From: Ceratodon purpureus
Taxonomy: Eukaryota; Streptophyta; Bryopsida; Pseudoditrichales; Ditrichaceae
Reading direction: 5' to 3'
Assembly (NCBI GenBank): GCA_014871385.1
Contig: CM026431.1
Location: forward strand, 1,496,464 to 1,560,463
Length of the DNA: 64,000 nt
Every line of letters starts with the position of its first letter. Position 1 is the stretch's first letter. The translations under genes were made by a program, and so were the position numbers. Below the pieces are notes generated by a model. That model did not search any database. It had not been told where the DNA came from and saw only the letters and a list, made by a program, of their open reading frames with translations. This document shows, piece by piece, positions 49,427-61,915 of this stretch.

Positions 49427-50139
49427 TTCCAACCCTGTAGATTATTACACTCGCGAGGCATTCGTGCTCATTCGTAAGGACATGAACACCATCGCAAGAA
49501 GCTCTGTCCAAAATGTACCCATGATTCATGTACCACTGACGGCTACATTGCTAAGCCCTGTCGGCAAGGGAACTTTGAAGCCAGTACCGAGTTGGAAGAA
49601 TTCTAATATTGAGAAGAAGATGAAAAAGATATCCTAGTCATGCTGCAATTTATCACTTTCCTTCTCGTCGAAGACACACTAGTGTTTGAAGGTTTCAACA
49701 CCAAGACATAATTTCACAAATTAAGGTTGCAATGTATTATTATGCATTTACCGAAGCAAGTGATCAGAAACTGTATGTGTACCATTGCCTCGATCGTATG
49801 TTTACTAAATCGATCTAAAAATGAAGATCGCTGAACAGTGTCACTCTTGTGCACGTACGCTCAATTCAACTTAATTGTGAAAATCGGATGTGGAATCGAG
49901 CATGAGAGCTTCAATTCTAATGGGTGTTGAGTTGTAAATTCTAATGAGTTCACCGAGCCATAAGCAGCCATGGCCATGGCCATGGCCATGGCCTGCCCCA
50001 TAAGCAACTCTGGAAATCATCCAGTGGACGATAAAGACATGCTTGAGAATGAGATCAATCGCCCAACCTGGAAGCAAAACCAGACATATGATGGCCCATG
50101 GCCCATGGGGAGGGAGCCAAGTTCCAACTGCAGAGAAGC

Positions 50140-50172
<33 letters not shown>

Positions 50173-50757
50173 CAGAATGTTAAGATTCATACTGATCCCG
50201 GGTGGAAGACGAAGATAAGTTATTTCATGATATTTGGAACATTGCCATAACTTAGCTATGTCATATCCGACCGGCTAAGTTATTATAAGAGGCAGCAACA
50301 GTGACAGTGATATCGTCCAGAATCAGCACTAAGTGAACATATGATGGGCGAGATGGACGATGGGGGAGATGGACGGAGGCGTTGGCCCGTTGGAGATTGC
50401 GAATGTGCACAAGCGGGCCTACCTTTGCAACTAAAGCGGTGGAAACCTAGTCAGCCATGGCAAGGCCAATCCATGCCAATGGTGGGTCGCCTTCGATTGT
50501 TAGGGTTTCCTTTGGTGACCACTTAGATGAGTAGCCTGCTGTTGCCCGGTTCTGAGCTTTGTCGGAGCCCCCGTCTCGCGCCTCCCTCGTTGCTTCCCTC
50601 TCTCTCCTCTCCCTGTCTTCCCTTTTGACCATTAGTAGGTAGAATTCATTTCGGTTGAGGGGTGGGAGGAGAGAGAGAGCGCGAGGGGGGAGAAACAGAG
50701 CAGAGCAGAGGAGAGGAGAGCAGAACAGAACAGAGGAGCGGGCGGAGAAGCGCAACC
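49427..50757. other. Nuclease 3' region and MBS1 5' region
   Basis: It contains short simple repeats: (CCATGG)n-like at 49968-49993, a GA array at 50138-50168, and GA-rich leader at 50660-50745. A telo-box-like ttagggttt lies near 50500, about 250 bases before MBS1. No other gene is supported. Confidence 0.45.
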
Positions 50758-51081
50758 ATGACAGGGAAGGCGAAGCCGAAGAAACACACGGCCAAGGAGA
50801 TTCAAGCGAAGATTGATGCGGCGACGACGAACCGCGGCGGAGGCAAGGCGGGAGTAGTGGACCGCAAGGGTTTGGACAAAGGGGGACACGCGAAGTTAGC
50901 CTGCCCAGTGTGCAAGGCGACGGCGCCCGACGTCAAGAGCATGTTCATCCACCACGAAGCGCGCCACCCGAAGCTGCCGTGGGAGGAGGACAAGCTCCTA
51001 AACTTGCACGGCTCGGCTTCCACGTCCGCCGTGCCTGAAGACAAGCCCAAACCCGGCGTGCGCGGCAGCCTGAAGAAGTAA
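50758..51081 (+). CDS. MBS1: MBS1-type small C2H2 zinc-finger protein
   Basis: An intronless frame of 107 residues. It begins MTGKAKPKKHTAKEIQAKID and has a central ATTNRGGGKAGVVDRK, a zinc finger CPVCKATAPDVKSM followed by His residues in FIHHEARHP, and ends KPKPGVRGSLKK. The N- and C-terminal signatures and the length are those of METHYLENE BLUE SENSITIVITY proteins, which act in the cytosol and nucleus and are needed for the response to singlet oxygen from chloroplasts. The frame is open further upstream, but the GA-rich leader encodes only low complexity, so the start at 50758 is preferred. Confidence 0.95.
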   Translation: MTGKAKPKKHTAKEIQAKIDAATTNRGGGKAGVVDRKGLDKGGHAKLACPVCKATAPDVKSMFIHHEARHPKLPWEEDKLLNLHGSASTSAVPEDKPKPGVRGSLKK

Positions 51082-52621
51082 CCCCGCCCTCTCCCCAGCT
51101 GCGGCGCAATCCGCTCTTTTGTTGAACCCCTAGCACTGATACAAGCAAGTTGATTGCAATCAAAACAGCGAGAGTACGATGGAGCGAGATAGACACAGAC
51201 AGACAGACAGACAGACAGACGGACAGACAGAGGAGAATTATACAACACTTCTCCCCAATGTTATAGCTAGGGTTTGGAGCCGAGTGCGGAAGAATCCTTT
51301 CCTGCACTCATGCCTTCTCCTCCATTGAAATTCAACTTGATTCTGCTTGTGATCCATCTCTCCTCCACTCCACTGTACCTCGGGACTGACTAACTTAGGC
51401 TCATCACTCACCCATGTAGACTAAGTTAGACCCTTCTGTAATCGAACGCTGCCGCTGCTTGATCTCAAGTTATGGCGATCATGGCACCCTGGTTTTGTTC
51501 GGGGACTGTATCGGTTGTGCTGCGTAAGTTACGAATGAAAGGCCAATGATCGCAGCTCGGAATTCCTTCCACCCACCTTTCGTCCTGTGATCACTGAATG
51601 CGGAGGGAGCAGTCTCTGGTCACCATTATGCTGTCAATAGCCTGAGTTATTTCCTGCAGAGCAAGATTCTGCTTTTGTTTTTTTTTTTGTTTTTTTTTTT
51701 TTTTTTATTGATTTTTTTTCTAGTGCTTTGGTCCTGGTTGGAACACAATCGTTGCCATGGGCGGAAGAAAGGATGGGTTCGACTCACTCTCATTTTATTT
51801 TTCTAGTGTTCCTTAGTTACGAATGAAAGGGTTCCTTGAGGATGGAGTCTCTCTCTGCTATAATAGGGTTTCGTCATTTGACATAAGCAAATTTCTGTCT
51901 GTGACTGGTTGAGATCACGTAAGTTGTGTCTGTCTGTTTGTGATTGGTTAGAATGCTTGGTTCTGTCTGTCTGTTTGTCTGTGATTGGAGTCATGGACTC
52001 ATGGCCCAGCAGTAGCAGTTGGAACTTGGGTGTGGAGTGATGATTTTTCCTCCGAAAGCTTCCATGGATTTGGAGAATCGATACTATGCAGGGGAGGGAG
52101 GGTTAGAATGCGCACAGTTCGTTGAATGCAGAGAGAGCACAGTCTTTTTGTGGTAAAAGAATGATTGCAGAAGCTTGCTTTTGGTGTAAGTTGGGAGGCT
52201 GGCATGATGAGCTGTGCTGTGCTGCTTGTTGCTGTGCTTGTGCTTGCCATGATCTTGATGGATCTCCCCACCTGTGACCTCACCTGTGTTGCTTGCAAGT
52301 CTTGAAGCCAAGACCAAGATTGCATTCATGACCAAAATCTCACAATACTTATTCTTTTGAGTTACTTGTGAAGTCATATGGTATTTGACATATGAGTTTT
52401 CGTCGAGCATACTCTTGCATGTTCATTCTGAATTGTTAAAGTGGGAGTCCCCTGTGTAAAGTAGCAATAGTCTCTCGTCATCTCTAGCACTAATTTTGTG
52501 CATTCTCCACTTTGATTGAAGCTCATAGACCTAATCAAGCTACTGTATCTATAAATAGAATATCTCTCAAGCAATTCTTGTTTGCACCCCCAAATGTCTC
52601 CTTTAATAAATATGGAAGAGC
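51082..52621. other. MBS1 3' region, microsatellites, nothing else identified
   Basis: (ACAG)n at 51188-51231, with a related (TCTG)n-type run at 51925-51985 in opposite sense, and a T-rich tract at 51676-51720. Short minus-strand frames near 52000-52410 have no family resemblance. Confidence 0.5.
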
Positions 52622-52624
52622 TTA

Positions 52625-52874
52625 GAGCATCCCCAGGAGTACCCTAAACCTCAAAGCCTGTAATCATGAGAACGTCGTTCTCCCAAACCTTAGTGCCTTT
52701 CCGAAGCAAAATATTCCAAAACCGCTTACAGGTTTACAAGTTTCTCGAATCAGGTTTCAACCTGTAAATTACAGGCTTACAAGCTTGAATAAAGGCTTGG
52801 CCTGAACCGCAATTCATGTCTTTCCACTTCTTTCCAATTTCAGGTTTACATTACAAGCCTTACTGGGGATGCTT
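52625..52874. mobile_element. Tourist-like MITE (PIF/Harbinger), 250 bases
   Basis: The left end gagcatccccag and the right end, read inward, aagcatccccag are inverted repeats. TTA flanks both sides (52622-52624 and 52875-52877), the target size of PIF/Harbinger elements. Internal phrases ('aggtttacaag', 'cctgtaa', 'acaggcttacaagc') are self-complementary. It has no gene. Confidence 0.75.
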
Positions 52875-52877
52875 TTA

Positions 52878-54048
52878 GTGGCCTTTTCATACTTGATGTG
52901 TAAGAGTTAGTTGGTATTTCTATCTTAAGTGCAAAGTTTTCAAGATTGAGAAGCAATGTTCTTTATCTATCATTGTATAATAATTTAGAATTGGATTTTT
53001 GTAGTGTCTTGTACCTTTTTAACTTTTGTATCTTGTCTCCTTATAGTAAGATATTTATATTTTTGTTTGAATTCCCATTTATCAATCCATTTGTAACTAA
53101 AGCATAGAGAATGGACTCAGATACAAAAATTGTTCAAAGTTGTGTTGTTTTATATGGAAAGCTATTATATTCTTTGGTGTAAATACTTTGGACATTTTGT
53201 AGAAAATTTGTAGAATATCTTAGAGTTAAGATATGGCTCCTAAAATTCACCATTCATAGGAAATTTTAAAAGAACAATAATCTTAATCAAGTTTAAAATA
53301 TATGATTTTTGAATTTTTGAAGTCTCAAAGATATACATGAATAGTTAAAAAAATTTACGACAAAAGTATATATTTGTGATTTAATCCAATTCAAATCTAA
53401 ATTTGCTAAAAGGCATTCTAAACCACACTATTCAAATCCTTAAAGATACCTACAATTATTTTTAATTAATAATCATCATTGAAAAACATTGAATTGTAAT
53501 TCTGGTATAATAATGATGGAATATTATTTTAGTTCAAAAGAAGAATAGAAAGAATGAAGTGAAAGCAAATTTCATACATACAATATTAATAAATAAATTT
53601 TCAAAAAGTTCTTTTAAGATTTTTGTTGCAATTGTTGTTATATCATGATATATTGAATGAATCCAATACATATTAATTGTAAGAATTTAATCTAAATGTA
53701 ATATTCTCTTTCTAATCCAAAAATGGAATTATAAGTGTAATTCCAATTAGACAAAAACTTATTAACTTTCAACCAATCCATTTCAAATCCAATGTCAAAA
53801 ACACTTCTACAAAAATTTAAGGAATTAAATCTAAAATCTTAGATGGAAAAGAAATGTTAGAGTACCAATAACTTTTATCCATTAAAATAGAGCTTCCCCT
53901 TGGTTCCTATAAGATAACTGGATGAATGAAATCTTTTAGTCATGGCTGGCAGTGTGTATGCAGAGGATGAAAGGAGTGAAACAACCCCAATTGAGGATGA
54001 ATGAACTGGAGTGAGACCACTCCGAGATTGAGAACATGTGTACAAAAG
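52878..54048. other. AT-rich intergenic DNA
   Basis: No coding signal or structured repeat that I can support. Confidence 0.5.
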
Positions 54049-54052
54049 TTAA

Positions 54053-54984
54053 CCTCTAAAGGTCCAAGGTGTTTTGGCACTTCCAAAACTGAAAACTGCA
54101 GATTTTGACCACCGTATGGAAAAAGATGTATGTTTCCAATAAAATTTGCTTTTATGGTATTTCCAACCGTAAGATCTTCAACCTAACTACTTGCACTAAC
54201 ACCCTGTTAAATTTCAATTGTTGGATCTTTACCATTAGTGAGATTATAACGTTCAAAGTTTACTGTTTTTTTTTTTTTTTGGGCTTTCCTCGAAAGACAT
54301 AGTGCAAATGGTGCCAAGGGAGACTTGATTATTGTTACCCCAAACATTTTGCTCATATTTTTTTCCATGTAGGTAACGAAGTTCGGCACCTCCATGCAAA
54401 ATTTTGAAGACTTATTTTGATTTTTTGGCCTTCATGCAAATTATTTTTTAAAAGCACGTACAAAATCGTCAATATGGTAAAACTTAAATAACATTAAATG
54501 TTTTTGGTTTGGAAAAAAAGTGAACGGTGAAAAGTTACATCTATGAGTTTGTAAATTTTGGAAGAAAAAAAAATTGAAAAATTCCTAAATCTCAAATTTT
54601 GAAATTTTTTGAAAAGAAAAATTGTAAAATTACATGAAACTTTGAAGCTTGTTCATGTAATTTTTGGAGGGTGCCCTTGTAAAATTGGTAAACTTTTTGG
54701 CTTGAATCACTTTGGATTTTGAGTAATGATTTGGTTATAAACATGCTTTTAAAAAAAAATTGAAAAAAAAACTAATTTTAAACTGCCCGTTTTGGACTTG
54801 AAACCTAAAATTTCTAAATGAAGGTTCTAAAATTGGAATTTGACTTTGAAAATTTTACCACGTACACCTTGCGGTAAAGGGAGCATCCAATAAAAATATT
54901 TGGCAAAAATATTACTTTTAACCTCTTCAACTAGGCTGCCCGAAATAGCAAAAACCCAAATCGGGTTTCCATGACCTTTAGAGG
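54053..54984. mobile_element. piggyBac-like non-autonomous element (932 bases)
   Basis: The left flank TTAA (54049-54052) is followed by cctctaaaggtcc; the right end gacctttagagg is followed by TTAA (54985-54988). The inverted ends match over 12 bases. The interior is AT-rich, with no similarity that I can see to the 21 kb and 27 kb copies, so it forms another subfamily. Confidence 0.75.
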
Positions 54985-54988
54985 TTAA

Positions 54989-56431
54989 ACAACTCAAGAT
55001 GAGGTACAGTGGAATTAGATTACTTTGCTGTATGTAGATGACAATGAATCAAACATATATGGTATCCAGTTATAGGAGTAAAGGAGATAAAATGATCTAG
55101 AAAGATCTATGAATAGGATAGAATCTGAAACATACTCTGAGATAGACTCTAGTTCCTTTTGGGAAGGAACTAGTTACTAGTATGTAAAGGTTGAGGAAAA
55201 AGAAAAGGAAATCCTTGGAAAGAAAAAGGAAGGTCTGAGAAAGGAAAGAGATGAATCCGCGGGCCGTGTCTGCAAGCGTGTCTGTATAACTTACCGTAAA
55301 CAATGTCTGTACTGTCTGTCTTGGGGAAGGATTAATTGATGCCTCCGCCTTGCGATTCGGCCGAGGGAGGGAGGGAGGGCTTTGTCTGCGTAACTTAAAC
55401 CTGCTCTTTAGTCTTCTGCCTCCGTCAGGCTCATAACTACCGCTACCTGCGGCTGCGCCTTCTCACTCCATAGCTCTCAATCCCTCCTCTCTTCTTCTTC
55501 GACGTCACACCTGCGCCTACCGCATCTATCGTTCTTTCTGCTTCTAGGTTACTTGATTCCCTCCTTTACCTTCACTGACCTCCTCTTCACCAGACTCCAC
55601 ACTCGATCGGCTCCTGTTCCCTTTTCTTGCTTTGCGTTTCGTGTCCCTCGGCACCCGGTCGGTATGTCTGTTAACAATCATCTGTTTCGGATGCATTTGT
55701 ATACTTGGAATTATGAAACCCTTGCTTGTAAGTTTTGCGATCGAGGCCAAGTGCAGTTAGGTTCTTAGACGAGAGTCTCGTGCACGATGATCGATGTTGG
55801 ATTAGCTAGGTTGGGGCATGTTGGTTAGAAGACTCTCTTCGGGTAGGTTTTAGGGGAGAGCTCTTGCGTAGTTTAATTTTGTGTCCAGGAGGAATATTCT
55901 TGAGTAATGTTGTTAAATTTTGAGTAAACACAAGCTGAGCGAGAGATGGAGACTTTTGCTTCTGCTTTTTTGTGATGGTTTCGGTGCCGGATGTTAGGGT
56001 ATAACGCTTTGGTTAGGTTATTCGTTATGGCAGCGGATTTGATTTTGATTTCTTGCTCGTGCAGATTGCCTTGTTCAGAGAAGCGGAATTAGGGGATTGC
56101 TGAGCTTCTAACAAGCTTTTCTGCCTGTTGCTTCGAAAACAGGATGGAGGTTGTTTTCTGATTGCGGAGCAAGAAAATTGCTCGTTGCTTTTGTGTAATT
56201 TGGTATTTAGAAGCTGCATAATATTGTCCAATTCCTGTTCCAGGGATAAGAGACAGTGTCTCTAGGGTTATGTATCATTAGTTTTTCATATGTGCAGGTG
56301 CCTTGTATCTACTGTTGAACACATCCACGATACATCTCGGACTCCAGGGGTTCTGTTAACATTTATATCATGTACTGGAATTTTTGTCGACATTTTATAT
56401 GCTGATTTTGTTGATTTCCTTGCTTGGGCGT
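54989..56431 (+). promoter_or_regulatory. Upstream region and probable leader of the MED15-like gene
   Basis: A pyrimidine-rich stretch around 55330-55620 (tctctcttcttcttc and similar) looks like a plant promoter and leader. A donor-like cggtatgtctg near 55661 may begin an intron in the leader. No protein-coding frame is supported here. Confidence 0.35.
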
Positions 56432-57070
56432 ATGCAAGGACAGAACGAAGCATGGACCGCCGAAGCTGAAAGGAACTTCGTCTGGAACAAGGTATGTCAA
56501 TTCTGCCAAAATGCCTCTGATATAAGCTTCTGATAAGCCGTTGAACTGACTTTCACAGATGATGTTGCTGGAATATTTACCTGTATTTATGCGTTTGTTT
56601 GTTCGGTTCTGCAGCTTCAAACTTTGAGAAGCACATATCTTAACAATATGATTGAGCTTTATGGGACGCTTACAGCTCGAAGCAACCAGGTATTTGTCCT
56701 TCTCTTTGATCTTTCTGGTTCCCTATGCAAGAACTTCCGCAAATTTACTGGTTGTGAATGGAACAGCTTTTGCTTGGTATTTCTTTCGATTTTAATCAAT
56801 ATTGGAACGGCAACAGAGAAGTTAGATATTGTTAAATAATATATCGCGGATGTATGTCGCGTCTCATAAACCGGGTTTATCCTCAATATGCAGCCAATGC
56901 CGGCTGAGCAACTCCAAAAGCTGAAGCATTATAAGGACGTACTGCACCGGATGATACCGTATTTACGAGTGCCCCAGGATCGTGTACCAGCGGAATTTAA
57001 TAGGGACAAGGTGGACGCTTTTGAGAAGCAGATCAAAAACATCATGGAAACATTTCAGAGAAGACGCTAA
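56432..57070 (+). CDS. Small MED15-like protein
   Basis: Exons 56432-56491, 56615-56689 and 56894-57070 join in phase to 312 bases, 103 residues, with GT-AG introns. The protein begins MQGQNEAWTAEAERNFVWNK, continues LNNMIELYGTLTARSNQ and PAEQLQKLKHYKDVLHRMIP, and ends FEKQIKNIMETFQRRR. It resembles a helical segment of plant Mediator subunit 15 that follows the KIX and Gln-rich regions. MED15 links transcription factors to RNA polymerase II. The KIX domain and Gln-rich tracts are absent, so this is either a stand-alone MED15-related gene, as exist beside MED15a in Arabidopsis, or the tail of a longer gene with unseen 5' exons. Confidence 0.7.
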
Positions 57071-59218
57071 GTCTCTGATGGACGAGATGATGCACCTGTG
57101 ATGCGACCAACGACAGTAATCAGACCATGCTGTCAAAGTTTCTTGGGGAATATGAAGAACTCACCCTCAGGACATTCGAGAATTGGACTGCTACAACCTT
57201 CTGACACTGTAATTGCAGAGAGTACTGTACATTACTCAACTTGGTAGTGGTGTGAAGACGAACACAGATATTCGAGATGATTGGAATTACTGCACATTTT
57301 AGAAGTAAAGTTAAGACATTGTAAATGAGAGCTTTAAAGTTCGGAAGACTTTCATCTGATTTGCACATATGGCACTAAAATTAAACTTTTTGACTTTATT
57401 TTGTATCTTTTTGGCTCTCATAATAAAAATTACAATAATATTATACTATTAGCAATAAGCTGCAAAATTTATGGATTACATCAAACATGTCTTAATAATT
57501 GATATCATTCTATGATCAAAAGGCTTGTCATTCAAAAGGCTATGTACTTTAAAATAGAATAGAATGTAGAGCCAAATGTTTAGAAAGTATATAAAGATGC
57601 TTTTATATGTAGTAACAACTTTGGTATATTTTTGTTCAAAACCATATTATATTGAAAAATAGCAAAATTCATATGAAATACAACCATTCAAACTATATTG
57701 TACTTATAAAAAAAATGAACTTCCTATGGAATACATCCAAATGCATAATTTAATAATAGTGTTATCTCATAGCATTTTATATTATGTTATATTATAATAA
57801 TTAAATCCTGCATTCTTTTGTAAATTCTAATTTGAAGCTTAAAGTTTTTACTTCAATTGTTGGAGAATATCATATGTTCTGTAGAAGCTAGTTCTTGGCA
57901 CCTCCATCGATCCAACATTCTACTATTACTTTCTATTATCTTACCAAAAACAAGTTGAATGTAGATGTGAAGTTGCAAAGAAGAGAGATAAACTTTGAAG
58001 ATTGACGTGAATGAAGTGTTTGTTTGTTCCATCCTTAGATCAATGTTCGACGGGACATAAGAATAAAATAATTAATTACTCACCCTTTTCGAAAATAAAC
58101 ACATAGTCCTAAGTGAGCAGTTACAAATAAGACTAATTCAAATAACGAGTAGTTGGTATAACACTTGTTTTGTGTAGAATTTTGAATGGCAATCCACGAG
58201 CTAATTGTTGGTTTAAGAGAGAGCGTTTATTTCGTATATGTGATTTGGATTTGAACCATAATGGACTCGTCTGAGTAGGTGTAGAGAATGTAGTAGTTTG
58301 GCACTACTAAGCGAGCAATTGCAGGCAAGAAAGGAATTATATCAACCAACATCCCACCACATGCATGACAAGAGACGTTACATCCATTGCAAACATTCAA
58401 TAAAGTAGCTTTAACTACTAAAAAATTGCTAAAAAACTTCATACTATCAAAATAAATATGACGCTATTCTGAACAAATGTCATGTAGAAGTTTAATGCTA
58501 TTAAATTCATGTGTTGTTTGTTTGAGTAAGCCTACAACATCATACAAATGTTTATTGCACTCCACACGTAAAGGGATTGAGCCGAATTTCACCAATGAAG
58601 AGCGAGAAGCAGGAATTCAACCTCTTCAGGGTATAAACTTGGTTGGCATCAATCCAACCTGAGTAACCCCAAGAAAGAACATCATGTGTACAAGGAAAAC
58701 AATACCATGCTAAGTATTAGATCATGTTTTAATGATCCACATGTAATGCGTAAGAAAACATGGTGGATTTGTGTGTTTGTTTCCTCGTACTATGGGAGAA
58801 TTTTGCTTATGTGCAATGTTGTTGAAGGTCGTCTTATGTTGTCTTTAGTTGAAGCGTTTCTTACTTTTCCTCGAGTTTAGGTCTTGAGCTTGAAGGCTTT
58901 GGAAATAAACAAATGATATGGGGAATTGCCACTCAGTTGGGTGGAGAAATGTAGGAACTTAGTGTGTTTTGAGTGTTGAGCCTCGATATTGGTAGAATAG
59001 GAAAATTTATTCTGGACTTTTACTGAAGGCGTCGGGTTTGGGTCTCGGGTTTATGCGAGTTTCTTGTAGTCTTCTACAACACGATCTCCGATGATTGTGC
59101 TTCGTTCCAGCAATTGCAGGTTGGAGCTTTATGTACGATCTTTGTTCTGAATCTAGGGTATGTAACTCTGTTCTGCTGTCGTCTTACTGAAGGCAGAGGA
59201 ATTGGTTGGTAATATACT

Positions 59219-59222
<4 letters not shown>
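57071..59222. other. Intergenic DNA, nothing identified
   Basis: 57,400-58,200 is strongly AT-rich. A minus-strand frame near 58227-58442 (NVCNGCNVSCHACGGMLVDI) is suggestive of decayed coding DNA but I cannot assign it. Confidence 0.4.
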
Positions 59223-59262
<40 letters not shown>

Positions 59263-59284
59263 CCTTTCTTTCTTTCTTTCTTTC
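59223..59284 (+). repeat. Poly-T tract followed by (TTTC)n
   Basis: About 40 T followed by several tttc units. It could be the A-tail of a minus-strand retroposon, but no retroposon body was recognised beside it. Confidence 0.85.
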
Positions 59285-59414
59285 CTGCCTGCAGGTCAGT
59301 GGCGAAGGATCCAGGGAGAGTGTAGATGCAGGTGGTAGGAAATAAACAGCCTCCTGGGTGAGGGTGGTTGCATTCGATGAAGCTCATAACATTGACAATG
59401 TCTGTGTTGAGGCC

Positions 59415-59432
59415 TTAACCCCTAAAAGAGCT
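59415..59432 (+). repeat. Unpaired TTAA-type transposon end
   Basis: ttaacccctaaaagagc resembles left ends of the piggyBac-like family. No matching right end was found in the window. Confidence 0.3.
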
Positions 59433-59793
59433 TGCGTTTCGGAGCAGGTCAGGTTTATACGAGCTCTGTAAAGGCGTAGCTGCAGTCCGAACCTCGGTAG
59501 CAAAGTTTCTGTCAACGATTTTTGATGGCACTTCTTGGGTAATGTGTGTGCGGAAGTGTAGAAGGTAGAGGTGGAATGACTTCGTCGATCCAGTATGTGT
59601 TCGATTTCTGACGAATTTCTAAGTCGGAGGGGGTGTAAACCTGGGGAGTCATGCAATACGTATGTGCCTCGGGAGTCCACGGGTCCGGGTCGCTGCCGGT
59701 TATAGGCTCTTCAGTAGCTCTTGGTCCCTACGCAACGACCTCAGCGACGGTGACCAGGTCACCCTGGGTACCGGTTCTCCCAGTCACCTGAAA

Positions 59794-59985
59794 TCACGGG
59801 GAGGTTTGAGGGTGTGTGTGCATGGCGTAGAGACGCGTGGACCAATACGAGGGGACTTCAGACGTGGGGGACATGTTCCACGACAGTGGATCGTCAACCG
59901 CCGTGAAGTCCATAGGCTGCGGCCATTCTTCACAGACTGGAGGGCGCCGAGAGCAGGGTTCACGTCCGCAACACACATAGTACAC
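59794..59985 (-). pseudogene. Fragment related to the 62.7-63.2 kb frame
   Basis: The minus-strand frame includes PLSWNMSPTSEVPSYW after an acidic DD. The frame at 62732-63196 has DDDFVWDWSPTSEAQY in the matching place. The shared W..SPTSE....Y pattern suggests a duplicated unit. It is an exon remnant or a decayed copy; its function is unknown. Confidence 0.35.
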
Positions 59986-60281
59986 ATTACGCAGAGGGAT
60001 TTTTTTTTTTTGAACTTGTGCGGTGCTTCTTCCACAGACAGAAGAAGGGAAAAACCCTGCCTACAGATGAAAATGTCTTCAAAGTTATGGTGCACCTCAT
60101 TTTCGAGAGGTCCTACACTCTTTATCTACGTCCTTCTACTAACTATGCAGCCGACGTATGTACATAGAGACGCAACTGTGTGTGCATGCACTGGACATCT
60201 ACCAACTATTTACAGGTTCTACATATTTCTGTTTGCGGTGATACGAGCGAACACTTTCGACTCTGTCCTAAGTAGGTCGAT

Positions 60282-60527
60282 TCAGTCCTTGGTTACCTTG
60301 AATTCCACATATCCGACCTTCGTAAACAGCAGAGTATCGCCCATGCCAAATTTGTTGGCGCTGCAGAACTCCGGCCAGCCCTTCGTGAAGAAACACTAGG
60401 TCTGCGTTCTCGCCTTATGGCGCATGGTCCTCACAATCGCCTCCGTTATAGGCCTCATGAGCACGTAATCCTTTTGGTTGAAGCCACCCTCCCCCTCAGC
60501 GCGCCAGTACGCGGTAGGAATGTCCTG
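60282..60527 (-). pseudogene. B3 DNA-binding domain fragment with an in-frame stop
   Basis: From an acceptor-like ctagcag the frame reads DIPTAYWRAEGEGGFNQKDY, then after a UAG (60396-60398) CFFTKGWPEFCSANKFGMGD and TLLFTKVGYVEFKV. The I-P...W start, central GW..F and GDTLLF are hallmarks of the plant B3 fold (REM/VRN1 type), which binds DNA in the nucleus. A possible donor (gtaacc) follows FK near 60300. The UAG breaks it unless a very short intron is present. Confidence 0.65.
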
Positions 60528-60883
60528 CTAGGATGTATATGGACATAGTAGTTACCTTGGAGAAAAGGGTTTAGGAAATTCCATGTAACACATGCTCCAC
60601 AAAATGAAAGCAAAGGTAAGCACTGTCATTCCGGTGAAATACAGAGATGACACGGACAAAGTACAATCAAAATGAAATAAAGAAAGATAAGAATGGAACT
60701 CACCAGTCTCCCTGACTTCTGCTGGAGGAGATGTGATTTGCGGAGTGTCTTCCGGAAGTGGGGAAGTTGCGCCTGGTTTGGCCTCCCCCGTGCATGGGAG
60801 TAAAGGACTTGGGGCTGCTCCACCTGCGGAGGTTCACGTTCATCGAACAGAACACGCGAAACGGTGTCTAACTCGGCTTTAGG

Positions 60884-61359
60884 CTAAAGAAGTACGGGGA
60901 CAGCTTTCTTCTCCAACACTTCGTCCACAGGAGGGGGGGCTGGACCATGCTGGCGAGGGCGAGGCGTCATCAGAGGGCCAGACTTACGGAGGGGCAGGAT
61001 TGGAGCGTTGACAACCCTCGGTTTCTCATCTGGTGAAGACTCCGCGATGCCTTGCCGGCGGTGGATTGTAACGGCAAGATAACGCCCGTCGGCCACCTCG
61101 AAGGTGAGGAAAGCACCCACCCCCAGGTCCTGGTCCGAAAGGAATTGGGACCACCCACAACAGACAGACTTTGCGGACACGAGCCCCCAGCTGTCGTGGA
61201 CTCGTGGATGCGCTCCAGCGTTAGGGGCCACTCCTTCCACGTCGTGATGGACGTCACCAGTGCGCACTTGGACTCCCCTGGCCAACCTGTACTCGCAGTA
61301 AAGGTGGCCGGGATCTCCTGCCACACGACGACGAAGAGGATGAGCTGTAAGTTAGTCAT
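60884..61359 (-). pseudogene. Second B3 domain fragment, frameshifted
   Basis: The first half is in one frame (WQEIPATFTASTGWPGES, then TTWKEWPLTLERIHES) and the second in another (CCGWSQFLSDQDLGVGAFLT, then FEVADGRYLAVTIHR). The switch lies near 61190-61160. Together they cover a B3 domain: IP..F start, W.PLTL strand, GW..F turn, G.FLTFE strand. A Pro-rich tail (PRPRQHGPAPPPVDEV) follows to a stop at 60884. The frames may be joined by an intron I cannot see, but a one-base shift is simpler. It lies about 350 bases upstream of the B3 fragment at 60282-60527 on the same strand, so both may come from one multi-B3 gene. Confidence 0.6.
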
Positions 61360-61576
61360 CCAAAATCTCGAACACAGAGGAAGACGTAATCGGTGTCAGT
61401 GACAGAGCAAACTAACTCGACGGCTAAGAGTTCGAGACATTTGCGAATGAAGGAGAGAAGAAGACCGCCATGGCGTCGTCGCGACATCAACGAAATCCGG
61501 GAACTTTGACGTGTACCGCCATGCCCTCAAAGAACGTCCACGCAATGGACCAAGAAAGAGCAGCACCATGTCCATG

Positions 61577-61726
61577 TCACCGACTACAGGAAGGGGTACT
61601 TATGAGTAGAGAGTTAGGCGCGGTGGAAGACACAGTCAAAGCAAAGTAGGCAACATGCAAGTCGTCGAGCTCTTGGAGAATCTCCATCACCGTTGGTCCG
61701 TCCGCCATGTCCTGGATACGTTGGTG
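61577..61726 (-). other. Possible short exon or leader frame
   Basis: A minus-strand frame from the Met near 61710 reads MADGPTVMEILQELDDLHVA before ending at 61577. It could be the start of the B3 gene below it (lower coordinates). Support is weak. Confidence 0.25.
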
Positions 61727-61915
61727 CAATGTCGGCTGAATGAGGGGCGTCACGTGGCTACTGTCACAGTATAAGTAGCAGGAGTAGTTAGAATTTCTCG
61801 CAAAAGCGCAGAGGTCAGACTGCACAAAACATCTGAGAGTGTATGCTCGGTGATTGCAAAGAAGAAAATGAAATACTGAGAGTGGAGGAAGACACCTCAA
61901 TTGCTGTGTAGGCAA

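Noticed and set aside
58227..58660. Possible pentatricopeptide-repeat remnant on the minus strand
   Set aside because: Only vague similarity, no repeated 35-residue period, and several stops.
59662..60399. 245-residue plus-strand frame
   Set aside because: It contains a loosely B3-like phrase (LRNDLSDGDQVTL), but the better-supported B3 sequence lies on the minus strand over part of the same DNA; composition and position suggest a shadow.
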